From Caldilineaceae bacterium (lineage in GTDB: Bacteria > Chloroflexota > Anaerolineae > Caldilineales > Caldilineaceae), in contig JALHQH010000022.1 in NCBI GenBank assembly GCA_022842065.1, positions 62,001 through 126,000 on the forward strand: a stretch of 64,000 bases of DNA, in the 5' to 3' direction. Made by a program: the position numbers and the translations under genes. The notes under the pieces are model-generated. The model was not told the DNA's origin, ran no database searches, and was given only the letters and a program-made list of their open reading frames with translations. This document shows positions 25,738-34,266 of this stretch, piece after piece. Positions within the stretch are counted from its first letter, which is position 1. Every line of letters begins with the position of its first letter.

Positions 25738-28700
25738 CTACCGAGTGATTAACGGCAGATAGACTTTATTACTTCCAACCACGATTTCCTCAAAGACAGC
25801 GACAATAATTTTGGCGCCATCCATCACCACGGTGGTGGGGTTCTCCGTCCCGGTTAGGTCGCCACGCCATTTTGTAAACGACCACCCATCCGCCGCAATG
25901 GCATGCAATGTTACCGCTTGGCCACGGGTATAGGGCCCTGGTTGATCAACCACAATCTCCCCTTGACCATCGGGCTGCGTTGCCAAGGCAAGCCCCGACT
26001 GGCCAAAGCGGGCAATGACGTTGATGTCGCGATCAAGTAGGATGGTCGCGCGCGGCTGATTGCCGCTCAGATCGCCCGCCCAACCGAGGAAAGTCAACCC
26101 CGGTGCCGGCACGGCAGTCACGGTGATCGCGGTGCCATAGGCATAGGAACCAGCAGGCACGCTAGATTCAATCGTGCCGAGGCCTTGCACCTCGGTTGCA
26201 AAGTCGACCATTTCACGCGTAAAGACAGAGCCCACCAGTTGGTTTTGTTGGATCACAAGCTGCTGTGGGTTATCAACCCCGGTCAAATCGCCTTCCCAGC
26301 GCACAAAGGTCCACCCACTGGCCGGGATGGCACGGGCCGTGACGACCGTGCCGGCGGGGTAGGTCGACAACTGGGGATCCAACTGAATTTGGCCTTCACC
26401 GATGTTAACCGTCGAAAGGGTATATTGGCCTTGGATCAGTTCGGTAAAGGTCGCCGTAATCGACTGTGGACTGGTGATGACTAGATCAACCTCCGCCGCG
26501 GTTCCCAGTGCACCACTCCACCCCACAAATTGCCAGCCCTCCGCCGGAATGGCGTTTAGCTGGATGGTAGCACCATGGGGATAGGTATCAGCAGCCGGGG
26601 TACGCCGGACTTCGCCGTTACCAACCGTCTGAATCGTCAACCCATAGGAGCGCGGCACCAGGGTAGCGGTGACCTGTTGCGCGGCGTTCATCGTAATCTT
26701 GACCGGATTTTCAGTGCCGGTTAGGGCGCCGGACCAGCCCACAAACTGCCACCCCTCAGCCGGGACGACGCGTAGTTCGACCTGCGTGCCATGGGGGTAG
26801 CTGTCACCAGCGGGGGTACGCGTGATGACGCCATCGCCAACCGTCTGTGTTGTCAGCCCGTAAGCGTTTTGGCTCAGGATGGCGGTCACATGCCGGTTCG
26901 CGCTCATGGTAAGCTGGGCCGGGTTCGCATTGCCAGCGAGATCGCCGGCCCAACCGACAAACGTCCACCCCTCGGCGGGGAGCACGGTCAACGTGATCAC
27001 TTTACCCGCGGCATATGGCCCTACAGCTGAGCGCTGAAGTGCGCCATTACCTTGTACCGTCGTCGTCAGTTGATAGGTAACAGGGGGTGTATCCGGCGTA
27101 AAGGTGGCGATCACGATCTGATTGCGGGCGGCGGCAACCGTCGCCGGATTTTGCACGCTATTCAACGCACCACTCCAACCGGCAAAGGTCCAGCCATTTG
27201 CCGGCGTGGCGGTCAAGGTGACCGTTTGGCCACAGGAATAGGTGGTCTGATTTGGCGTCAGCGTAATGGTACCGTTGCCACTCTGTTGGACAGTGGGCCC
27301 AATCTTATAGCCATCTTCCGGCACAATGGGGGCCGCGCTGTTATAGAAGTAGTCGATCAGCGCGGTATGGGCGGGTGGCGTGCCACCACTATTGGCGGTA
27401 TTACCGGCAAAGACGCCACTCTTGGTCACTGTCAGCGCATGCGCAAAGGTGACATTGGTTAGCCAATTCGTCCCATCAGTGGAATAAGCCTGGGTCCATT
27501 GATTACCCGTGCGGCTAATGCGCATGAAGAGCGGCTGGCCGCCGGCAATCACCCGCGTGGCGCGTTGAGTAGGCTCACCAGCGACAAACGAAGCGGCATA
27601 AACTCGGGTATTGGTGCCATCATGAGAAAAGTCAAAGCGCAAGTAATGATTGGCGTCTTGCTCCACCAGCACCCCTTGCATCTGGAAGCGCGCGCTCAGC
27701 AGCGATTCAAACTTGGTGATCACCTCAAAGTCCTGATTAGGGGTCACTTGCATAATACGCGGGGCAAAATTACCGCCACTCCAGACATTATGGTCAACCC
27801 CGCCGGGCACAGCAATGGTCAATTGTTGACCGTTGACGCCGATGGTCGCATCACCACGCGGATTCACCACGCTCCAACGGCCACTGTCCAATGCACACGC
27901 ATTAAAATCATCCGAATACGGGGCCTCAACGGGGTTATTGGTGAGCGGGGTCACAGTAACCTTACCAAAGCTGGCATCCACATGATGGGCCACCAGCAGC
28001 AGTGAACCGCGCGTTGGTTCGGCGGCCACCCCGCGGCCTTCCATATGCCAGGCCGCCGGTTCGGCTTGGGCAGCTTCCCAGACTTTGAAACGGTAGATAT
28101 CGCCGGCATTCGCCACCGATTCGACCCGCATCTTGAACAGATAGGCTTTGCCAAATTCAGGAACAATCGCGGGATTGGCGGCCAGTTCTTTATTGAAATA
28201 GCCAAGCAATTGTAAACCGGCAGAAATATTGCTATTAGCATCTCTTGACCAGCGAAACCAGCCCAATGCGCCAAGTTCGCGCCAGCCGATGCGAGGTTGT
28301 TCGGTGGTTTCTTGATAATGGCCGGACCAGCGCATAATCATGCCAATGCCAGGGCCATTGCTCGGCGATTTGAAACCATCAGCGGCGTCGATCGCATGAA
28401 TGGTGATGGGTACCACGACTTCGTAATCGGTCCAACTCATATCACCAATGCCAATCAGTCGATCATAGTCGAGCCAGGTCGGGCGAATGGTATCGCCAGT
28501 TTTGGCCCACTGCCCGTCAACAATTTGGGCTACGGCTTGAATTGTCGATGCGCTGCCCCAATCGGCGGTGTAAGGTAAGGGCCAAGTCGTGCCGGCGGTG
28601 TAATTGACCGTCACATTTTGCACCGTACTGACATTGTTCTTATCCGTCGCGGTAACTACGACTTGATTAGCACCGGCCTGCAGTTCGGTAATATCGAGTT

Positions 28701-29157
28701 CAATATTAAAGTCACCGGCCTGGGCCAGACGGCGTTTATCGGGGCCAAGAGACAAGGGACGTGGTGCGCCCCCGTTTAGGGTATAGACCAACGAACTGAT
28801 TGAGGTCGGATTTGCCACATTGCCCAGAATGTTGGCCCAGCGTTGTGGATTACCCTGCTGGCCAAAGGGCTGCTGCCCGCCATACCAGACGGTCAGCACT
28901 GGCGCGGCGGCCAGCGTAGCATCAGTGGGTTTTGCCGGCGTATCGACCTGGGTGGTAACAATCACCGGGGTCGTCACCAGGGTGCCACTAGACAAGCCGG
29001 GTTTTTCGTCGGCCGCGAGGGTCGGGGTGGGGGTCAACGGGACAACTGGTGTACTTTGCCCATTGGTGTTGGCAAAAGCCAGCGTGGTGTGAAGCAGCAC
29101 AAGTAAGGCGGCCGTAATGGTAACAGCGAAAATAGGTTGATTAACAAAACGTTGCAT
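25738..29157 (-). CDS. Secreted mosaic protein with seven InlB-like repeats
   Basis: A 1139-residue exported protein. A signal peptide (about 1-30) and a Thr/Pro/Val-rich spacer (to about 85) are followed by an unassigned module (about 88-404) and a concanavalin-like DUF1349-type domain (414-606). Seven InlB B-repeat-like units of about 70 residues follow, starting near residues 620, 694, 766, 838, 911, 984 and 1055. Each has the pattern GxGxI...YxxGxxVxLxAxPaxGWxFxxWsGdL. The tail is SNKVYLPLITR. The module at 88-404 aligns with residues 406-710 of the protein at 17179-21276 (VWYGxQQxFG, GPDxRRLAxAGDF, DYEVxxPITIHAI). No catalytic site was found. A surface adhesin or polysaccharide-binding role fits. 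Confidence 0.88.
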   Translation of the reverse strand: MQRFVNQPIFAVTITAALLVLLHTTLAFANTNGQSTPVVPLTPTPTLAADEKPGLSSGTLVTTPVIVTTQVDTPAKPTDATLAAAPVLTVWYGGQQPFGQQGNPQRWANILGNVANPTSISSLVYTLNGGAPRPLSLGPDKRRLAQAGDFNIELDITELQAGANQVVVTATDKNNVSTVQNVTVNYTAGTTWPLPYTADWGSASTIQAVAQIVDGQWAKTGDTIRPTWLDYDRLIGIGDMSWTDYEVVVPITIHAIDAADGFKSPSNGPGIGMIMRWSGHYQETTEQPRIGWRELGALGWFRWSRDANSNISAGLQLLGYFNKELAANPAIVPEFGKAYLFKMRVESVANAGDIYRFKVWEAAQAEPAAWHMEGRGVAAEPTRGSLLLVAHHVDASFGKVTVTPLTNNPVEAPYSDDFNACALDSGRWSVVNPRGDATIGVNGQQLTIAVPGGVDHNVWSGGNFAPRIMQVTPNQDFEVITKFESLLSARFQMQGVLVEQDANHYLRFDFSHDGTNTRVYAASFVAGEPTQRATRVIAGGQPLFMRISRTGNQWTQAYSTDGTNWLTNVTFAHALTVTKSGVFAGNTANSGGTPPAHTALIDYFYNSAAPIVPEDGYKIGPTVQQSGNGTITLTPNQTTYSCGQTVTLTATPANGWTFAGWSGALNSVQNPATVAAARNQIVIATFTPDTPPVTYQLTTTVQGNGALQRSAVGPYAAGKVITLTVLPAEGWTFVGWAGDLAGNANPAQLTMSANRHVTAILSQNAYGLTTQTVGDGVITRTPAGDSYPHGTQVELRVVPAEGWQFVGWSGALTGTENPVKITMNAAQQVTATLVPRSYGLTIQTVGNGEVRRTPAADTYPHGATIQLNAIPAEGWQFVGWSGALGTAAEVDLVITSPQSITATFTELIQGQYTLSTVNIGEGQIQLDPQLSTYPAGTVVTARAIPASGWTFVRWEGDLTGVDNPQQLVIQQNQLVGSVFTREMVDFATEVQGLGTIESSVPAGSYAYGTAITVTAVPAPGLTFLGWAGDLSGNQPRATILLDRDINVIARFGQSGLALATQPDGQGEIVVDQPGPYTRGQAVTLHAIAADGWSFTKWRGDLTGTENPTTVVMDGAKIIVAVFEEIVVGSNKVYLPLITR

Positions 29158-29461
29158 AGATCTCTTTCTTTTACTTCTATCTCCAGTTGCCCGCCACTAT
29201 CATCTGGGACTTACAAGAAGAAACGAAGAGAGCAGAGAAACTAGGTTTTTGTGGAAAACGTAGTTTCGATTAGCGGCGTAAGTCTAATCAAGTTTAGGTT
29301 AGGGCAAGACAAGGTGCCGTTCAACGAACTAACATAGGTGCTGTTTGCAACAATAAGATTGCCGTGCTTTGAAAATGTTGGCGTCGGCATGGGTAGCCCG
29401 TGTCCTATACTATTAGGCCGCGCTGTCCTAGATTTTTGTTTACGCAGCGCTGGCGTAATGG
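29158..29461. other. Intergenic region upstream of the seven-repeat secreted protein gene
   Basis: This 304-base gap has no open frame and no strong hairpin. It should carry the promoter of the minus-strand gene starting at 29157, but I see no clear -35/-10 pair. Confidence 0.4.
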
Positions 29462-31699
29462 TTATGGCAGCGGCAACAGAGTGGTAGGCGGTTGCAGATC
29501 GCCGGCTAAAGGTACTCGAATTTTGTTTAAATCGAAGTTGCCGCGCTTATATACAGCTAGGTATTGATCTTTGCTAATAGTAGTTGTATAGTTGTCTTCT
29601 TTAATCTTTAGCACCCAAGCTTGCATCTTCGCAACTTTAACATTTGATACGCTGGCCATAGTAATATTGGTATTGTCGTATGCACCTAACTCACTACCTA
29701 CATTGGTCCCAAAATAGCCAATATTGTCAGAACGCTCGATCTTCAGTGCCTTTTGATTCTCAAATTTTGCGCCAAAGATGACTACATTTTTGCTATTGAT
29801 AATCTCTGCCTGCCAGGATGTATCGGGGCAGGTCAGAGATTGGCCGGCAGGACAGGCAGCACCGTCTTCAATATTAAGATTGTACAGAAAAAGTGGTTGT
29901 GTGGTCCCCGTAATCATCATTTTCCGATAACCAGGACTGGCAGGGAAATTAGCCGGCGGCAGACCTTTTGCCCCTGCACCAAACCACTTGCCTCCCCCCT
30001 GACCGGAATAGCGGATTTCTGCTTTGGGGTTAGTTTGCGACTCAGCACTCCAAAGCGAATTCGTAAAGACATTCTTTAAGATCGAATATTTGCCCGCCTT
30101 CCAATGCAATGCAGTTATCCAATTATGTGCTTTGGGTCTTGTCGGCACCTTAAGTCGGACATCGGCTAACATGGTCGTCGCATTGGCATCGTTAACCGTC
30201 GTGATAAAATCGACTTCCGTTGTGGGTAGCCATTCAACCAGTTGTCGGGTAGCACTCATTTGGCTGGAGGGGGTAAGCGCCGTAAACGAATGGGCGAGCC
30301 CGAGCAACTGTGTATCTGCCCCTAATGTCAGCGTACTGCCAATAAAGTAGTCGCCTTTGGGCAGCAAAATCGTAGGACAGCGGTCAGAGTCGATCATGGC
30401 CTGCAGGCCAGGCTGGGCATCAGCTTGGCTATTGGCCTGAATGGCAAATTCGTCATTCGCATCAAGTGCGTTACAGACCCCAGAATTAGGCCGCGCCGCC
30501 AACAAAAGCAGATGATCGGGTGAGCGATAGCGTGGCCAAGTGTGATAACGGCCCAAATCTTCCGGTTCGCGGGCGACAGGGACCAATGGTGTATAAGTAG
30601 TGGTTTGGGTTATCACCTGATTAATCACCGCAACACTATCAGTGGCCGACTTGCCATAAAATTCGGCGAGCTGTTGCCAGCCACTAGCACCGATTACGCG
30701 GTCATTTTCTACTGTAACAGCCTGATCGGCATTACGAAAATAGACATTAGTCAGCGATGAGGTTGATGAACTGTTGTTTAACTGCACAACGGCAACATCA
30801 GAATTGCGCGAAATATTGATCTTGCCATCCACCAAAACCAGACCACCTTTGCCACCGGTAATTTTAATGGCAGGCGCACGCTGCTTTCTAATTTCAAACC
30901 CGACCAGGGTAAGAATTGGAAACGCATTCGTTTCAATGGCAGCAACTTTTTGATTAATTAGTTTTATGTTAGTGAGCACGGGGTTGTACATAAAGTAGCC
31001 TTTAATGCCATAGTCCCCACCGCGTACAACCAGATTCCCGATCACAGAAGCTGGCCCAGGAATGGCCGTGAAGCCGGCATAGCCGGATTTGAGCATGTCA
31101 ACTGTAATATCTTCAATAAAACTATCCTGCGCCGCGGCAAAATAGACACCGACCGCACCAGGATTACGATAGCCGACCTCGACCATAAAATTGCGAATGC
31201 CGTCACTAAAGTAATTGCCGGGTTGGCCTTCACCATCAACGAGATTGTTGGGTTCTTTGCACAGGCGCACATCTTCGCGCTCATCCGCGCCACATTTCCG
31301 CCATAGCTTAATAATCGGCTTTGGTAATTCCACATCATCAAACCCTGGGGCCTGATCTTTAAGTTTGATAACAGGTTTAGCCCCTAACGTGGAACCGATC
31401 AAAACAAATGAATAATCGTCACTATTGTGATGAAGATTTTCATCCACCATATTCAACGTATCAGAGACGAGGTAAACACCACTTGGCAATAGGGTGACTA
31501 GCCGATTTTGATAGCCATAGTTAAGGATCGCCTGCAAAGCAACGGTATCATCAGTGACACCATCACCTACAGCATGCGGAAGACCCGATACTTGGTGTGT
31601 TTTGGCATTGAGAATACCATAATCTTCAAGCGCCGGCGTAGCCAGCTGATGGGGCAAACCCATCATATGCGTCATAAAGAATAGAATCAATAGTATCAT
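29462..31699 (-). CDS. Two-module right-handed beta-helix protein (GH55/pectate-lyase-3-like)
   Basis: A 745-residue protein with a hydrophobic N-terminus (MILLILFFMTHMM), probably exported or anchored. Two Pectate_lyase_3-type modules are visible. The first starts near residue 27 (DYGILNAKTHQVSG...AVGDGVTDDTVALQAILNYG, LLPSGVYLVSDTL). The second starts near residue 415 (QANSQADAQPGLQAMI, ILLPKGDYFIGSTLTLG). This double-helix layout is typical of GH55 exo-beta-1,3-glucanases and related polysaccharide-degrading or modifying proteins. The catalytic residue cannot be assigned by eye. Located at the edge of the polysaccharide genes, it may trim, release or edit the polymer. The start is uncertain, since several in-frame ATGs follow within 13 residues and no strong ribosome binding site is visible. 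Confidence 0.78.
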   Translation of the reverse strand: MILLILFFMTHMMGLPHQLATPALEDYGILNAKTHQVSGLPHAVGDGVTDDTVALQAILNYGYQNRLVTLLPSGVYLVSDTLNMVDENLHHNSDDYSFVLIGSTLGAKPVIKLKDQAPGFDDVELPKPIIKLWRKCGADEREDVRLCKEPNNLVDGEGQPGNYFSDGIRNFMVEVGYRNPGAVGVYFAAAQDSFIEDITVDMLKSGYAGFTAIPGPASVIGNLVVRGGDYGIKGYFMYNPVLTNIKLINQKVAAIETNAFPILTLVGFEIRKQRAPAIKITGGKGGLVLVDGKINISRNSDVAVVQLNNSSSTSSLTNVYFRNADQAVTVENDRVIGASGWQQLAEFYGKSATDSVAVINQVITQTTTYTPLVPVAREPEDLGRYHTWPRYRSPDHLLLLAARPNSGVCNALDANDEFAIQANSQADAQPGLQAMIDSDRCPTILLPKGDYFIGSTLTLGADTQLLGLAHSFTALTPSSQMSATRQLVEWLPTTEVDFITTVNDANATTMLADVRLKVPTRPKAHNWITALHWKAGKYSILKNVFTNSLWSAESQTNPKAEIRYSGQGGGKWFGAGAKGLPPANFPASPGYRKMMITGTTQPLFLYNLNIEDGAACPAGQSLTCPDTSWQAEIINSKNVVIFGAKFENQKALKIERSDNIGYFGTNVGSELGAYDNTNITMASVSNVKVAKMQAWVLKIKEDNYTTTISKDQYLAVYKRGNFDLNKIRVPLAGDLQPPTTLLPLP

Positions 31700-31822
31700 T
31701 AAGCATCAATTATTCAGCTTGCGCGGTACGCGCCAACGTTAGCTCAGGTGTAAGGTCAGCATACAGCGCATGCGGTTATTCAACTATACCCTGTTTAAAA
31801 CCAGAGGTCCATTATTTCCGAG

Positions 31823-31850
31823 CGTGCCGGTTGCAAAAACCACCGGCACG
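31823..31850 (-). terminator. Hairpin after a sulfotransferase gene
   Basis: CGTGCCGGT (31823-31831) pairs with ACCGGCACG (31842-31850) around a ten-base loop, about 60 bases after the stop codon of the 31909-32772 gene. No T tract follows. Confidence 0.45.
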
Positions 31851-31908
31851 AAACAGGCCCTTCTAGGCACCGACATCCTGCCAACTTCCTTTGATTTATC
31901 TAATAGAC

Positions 31909-32772
31909 CTAGTATGTTTTCCAAACTGCGAGATCAACGCCAATCAACTGTTCTAGCTGTTCGGTATCTTCGGCATATATTTCTGTTAATTTAGCCCGCA
32001 GATGGATCGGCAGGACAGGAGCCTTTTGTAAATTTGATTGGGCAAATAGACTAAAACGACTGCGAATGGCTTGCGGTATATAAGTCCGCACATAACGGTA
32101 TTGGCGTAAAAAATTAACGATTTTTTGGCGTGTTCGGCTCTTGGGCAGGCCGCCAGTATTGTGCTGCTGCCCGACATCTGGCACAAAAGTGCTGTTGACC
32201 CCCAAAAAGTTGTATAATTGTTGCATCACCACCAGTGCATCTTTTTTTATCGCCTCAAAAAGGACGACTTGAATTTGTTCAGGCGGGAAGTGGGTATACC
32301 AGCGCGCAAGCGCTTTATAATATGTGCGGGCGCGTAACAAGGCGACATCTTCAGTAAAGGCCTGTTCTACACTTCTCGGCTCAACACCACCACGCACACG
32401 CATCAAGTAATCGGAATAAGCACGATCAACCGGATTGCGTAGGCTGAAAATGAGCTGGACATTCGGAAGCGTTTGGTGAAGTTTATGGACGGCAATTGGG
32501 CTGCTCATATAAACCGGTGATGCTTCACCGATTGCGGTGGCGGTCGTCGCATCAGCAAAAAGATTGGTATACTCTGCCAATGTACGGATCGGGAATCTTA
32601 ACCGATCCGCTTGTTGATGGTTTTGATCGGTTTCATCATACGCAAAAAAATTTGTCTCTTTGATGGCAGACATATAAATTTGTGGATGTTGTTTGAAATA
32701 TTCATAGAGTGAAGTTGTTGCCGATTTTTTAGCACCAGCCACAATAAAGGTTGGTAACGTCACCTGATTCAT
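31909..32772 (-). CDS. Sulfotransferase
   Basis: A 287-residue sulfotransferase predicted to move sulfate from PAPS to a sugar hydroxyl. The 5'-phosphosulfate loop is IVAGAKKSATTSLYEYFKQH near the N-terminus. The 3'-phosphate-binding segment is FSLRNPVDRAYSDYLMRV. Later residues (FEAIKKDALVVMQQLYNFLG) match the usual C-terminal helix region of heparan-sulfate-type bacterial sulfotransferases. The loop has Ala where Gly is common (KSATTS). The start is set at ATG 32772 (MNQVTLPTFIVAG), since upstream codons lack a ribosome binding site. A gap with several TATAAT boxes precedes it, so it probably has its own promoter. Confidence 0.9.
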   Translation of the reverse strand: MNQVTLPTFIVAGAKKSATTSLYEYFKQHPQIYMSAIKETNFFAYDETDQNHQQADRLRFPIRTLAEYTNLFADATTATAIGEASPVYMSSPIAVHKLHQTLPNVQLIFSLRNPVDRAYSDYLMRVRGGVEPRSVEQAFTEDVALLRARTYYKALARWYTHFPPEQIQVVLFEAIKKDALVVMQQLYNFLGVNSTFVPDVGQQHNTGGLPKSRTRQKIVNFLRQYRYVRTYIPQAIRSRFSLFAQSNLQKAPVLPIHLRAKLTEIYAEDTEQLEQLIGVDLAVWKTY

Positions 32773-33085
32773 TAGTTGTACCTTATAACTATACTGATAA
32801 GCTGGGCGCCTTTCTTGCAATCCGGGCAATGATTATAGTAGTAAGTACGACAAAAGTACAACTCATTATATTACACAAGTCCAGATCTATCAGCTTGCTT
32901 TTGACTTACAGAATATGAATGCAGCCATTATACTCAAATCAGAATGAGAAGCGGCGTTTTGCCCAGCGTGCGTCGCACTGACCAATCATTGTTTTCATTC
33001 CGTTAGATTCCGTGGTCAGTGCGACGCACGCGATCCTAGTTGTTACCCAAACTCCGGTTTTCAACTTGACTTCAGTATAGTGTGA
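32773..33085. other. Intergenic region with minus-strand promoters and a dispersed inverted repeat
   Basis: Three perfect TATAAT boxes read on the minus strand at 32832-32837, 32865-32870 and 32927-32932. The second pairs with CTGATA at a 17-base spacing and the first with TTGTAC at 18 bases. These would drive the sulfotransferase gene starting at 32772. The rest of the gap holds the inverted repeat at 32966-33031. Confidence 0.55.
32966..33031. repeat. Perfect inverted repeat, 19-base arms, copy 2 of the dispersed family
   Basis: The arms 32966-32984 and 33013-33031 are perfectly complementary around a 28-base spacer. The core GTGCGTCGCACTG is identical to that of the repeat at 2804-2871, and spacer length is nearly the same (28 versus 30), although the spacer sequences differ. 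Confidence 0.85.
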
Positions 33086-34255
33086 CTAAGCTGACGAGCG
33101 CTGGCGTACAGTGTGCCAGGCATGTAAAGCAAGGCTCTCTGGTAACTCAACATCGTCAAAGGTCAAGATTTGCCCAGGTTCAACCGCACGGCGCAGGACC
33201 ACATGGTGAGCTAAACCAATAGGCAGATGATTTGGCTCCTCAGCAATCCGCACAGCGACCCCGCGCAGGGCGAAGTTACGCATTTCATCATCAAGCTGTT
33301 CGCCGAGTTTTAATGGTCGTTTCGCCAACGCAGCGACGCTGATCCGGGGCGTTGCACTATTGTTTAAGAGCACACCGCCCCCTTGTAACACACGCCGGAT
33401 CGTTTTGATAATCTCCAGATGGGGTAAGAAATAAGGCCGTAACAACGTATAATATGGCCCATCGCCAAGCTTGTAGTAGCGCAAAAAATCATGATGCGCC
33501 TGGTCATGGGTCGCGGTGATAAAGACGCCGGCCGGCAACTTGGGGGCCGGCGGCTGGGCCGACAAGAGACAATCGCTGATCGGTCGACCATGTTCCTGCG
33601 CAATGGCCGCCAGCATTTGCGCACCAGCATTGACGCTTTCAGCCGCCAGATAGGATAAGCCTGGCTGAGCAATATCCGCGCCCAGCCCATTCGCAACGAA
33701 CGACTGCTCTAGTTGGATTTTTGTGCCATCCGTCGCGCCGGTAACCTGGGTGAGGCTGATACCCTGCTTTTTTGACCAAAATTGCATCTCTGCCAAGGTC
33801 GGTTCATTGTTCAAAAACCCTTTGATATTGCCATAGACCAATGGCTGAAAGCCCATGGCGACAGCTTCTTCATGGAGAGCAGCCAAACAGCCGGGCTGAT
33901 CACCTTCGGCTTCCGTGATCAACCCTTTATCGACAAAGTAAGAGCCGGTCGTGACATGAAATTCGGCATCCATCGTCACCACCGGCAAACCAGCAGCCAT
34001 TACCACGGCCAGCATGTCAGTCGCATGGATGACATCCCCGCTACATTCAACGACCAAATCACTTTGGGCAATGAGTTCATGAATCGAGTTCGTCAGTAGC
34101 TGGGGTGCGGGGAATTCGGTACAAGTCGCCGGCTCACGGCGGGTTAAAATCTTTGAAAGCGATAGATCGGTTTGCTGCAGAAGCAGCAAAGACAAGCCGC
34201 GCGCAATAAAGCCGGAGCCGATGATACCAATCCGCGCCTTTTTACCTAAATCCAT
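33086..34255 (-). CDS. SAF-domain NAD(P)-dependent dehydrogenase (COG4091-like, predicted homoserine dehydrogenase family)
   Basis: A protein of about 390 residues. It opens with a Rossmann fingerprint (IGIIGSGFIARGL) and the segment DLVVECSGDVIHATDM, typical of homoserine-dehydrogenase-like NAD(P)-binding domains. A middle region (TGATDGTKIQLEQSFVANGLG) and a C-terminal SAF-like segment (PLKLGEQLDD...RRAVEPGQILTFDDVELPE) complete the COG4091 layout. The true reaction is unknown. The upstream methyltransferase stop overlaps an in-frame ATG at 34267 (TGATG). However, a perfect GGAGG lies five bases before the ATG at 34255, so the latter is chosen. Tight coupling to a sugar C-methyltransferase suggests that both act on the same sugar or side-group precursor. 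Confidence 0.8.
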   Translation of the reverse strand: MDLGKKARIGIIGSGFIARGLSLLLLQQTDLSLSKILTRREPATCTEFPAPQLLTNSIHELIAQSDLVVECSGDVIHATDMLAVVMAAGLPVVTMDAEFHVTTGSYFVDKGLITEAEGDQPGCLAALHEEAVAMGFQPLVYGNIKGFLNNEPTLAEMQFWSKKQGISLTQVTGATDGTKIQLEQSFVANGLGADIAQPGLSYLAAESVNAGAQMLAAIAQEHGRPISDCLLSAQPPAPKLPAGVFITATHDQAHHDFLRYYKLGDGPYYTLLRPYFLPHLEIIKTIRRVLQGGGVLLNNSATPRISVAALAKRPLKLGEQLDDEMRNFALRGVAVRIAEEPNHLPIGLAHHVVLRRAVEPGQILTFDDVELPESLALHAWHTVRQRSSA

Positions 34256-34266
34256 TGCAGCCTCCA

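Noticed and set aside
27052..28005. Plus-strand open frames of 136 and 168 codons
   Set aside because: They lie antisense to the seven-InlB-repeat protein gene and show no domain.
29462..31699. Membership of the beta-helix protein in the 'YLPL' tail group
   Set aside because: It ends in TTLLPLP, which lacks the aromatic residue and the terminal basic residue of the motif.
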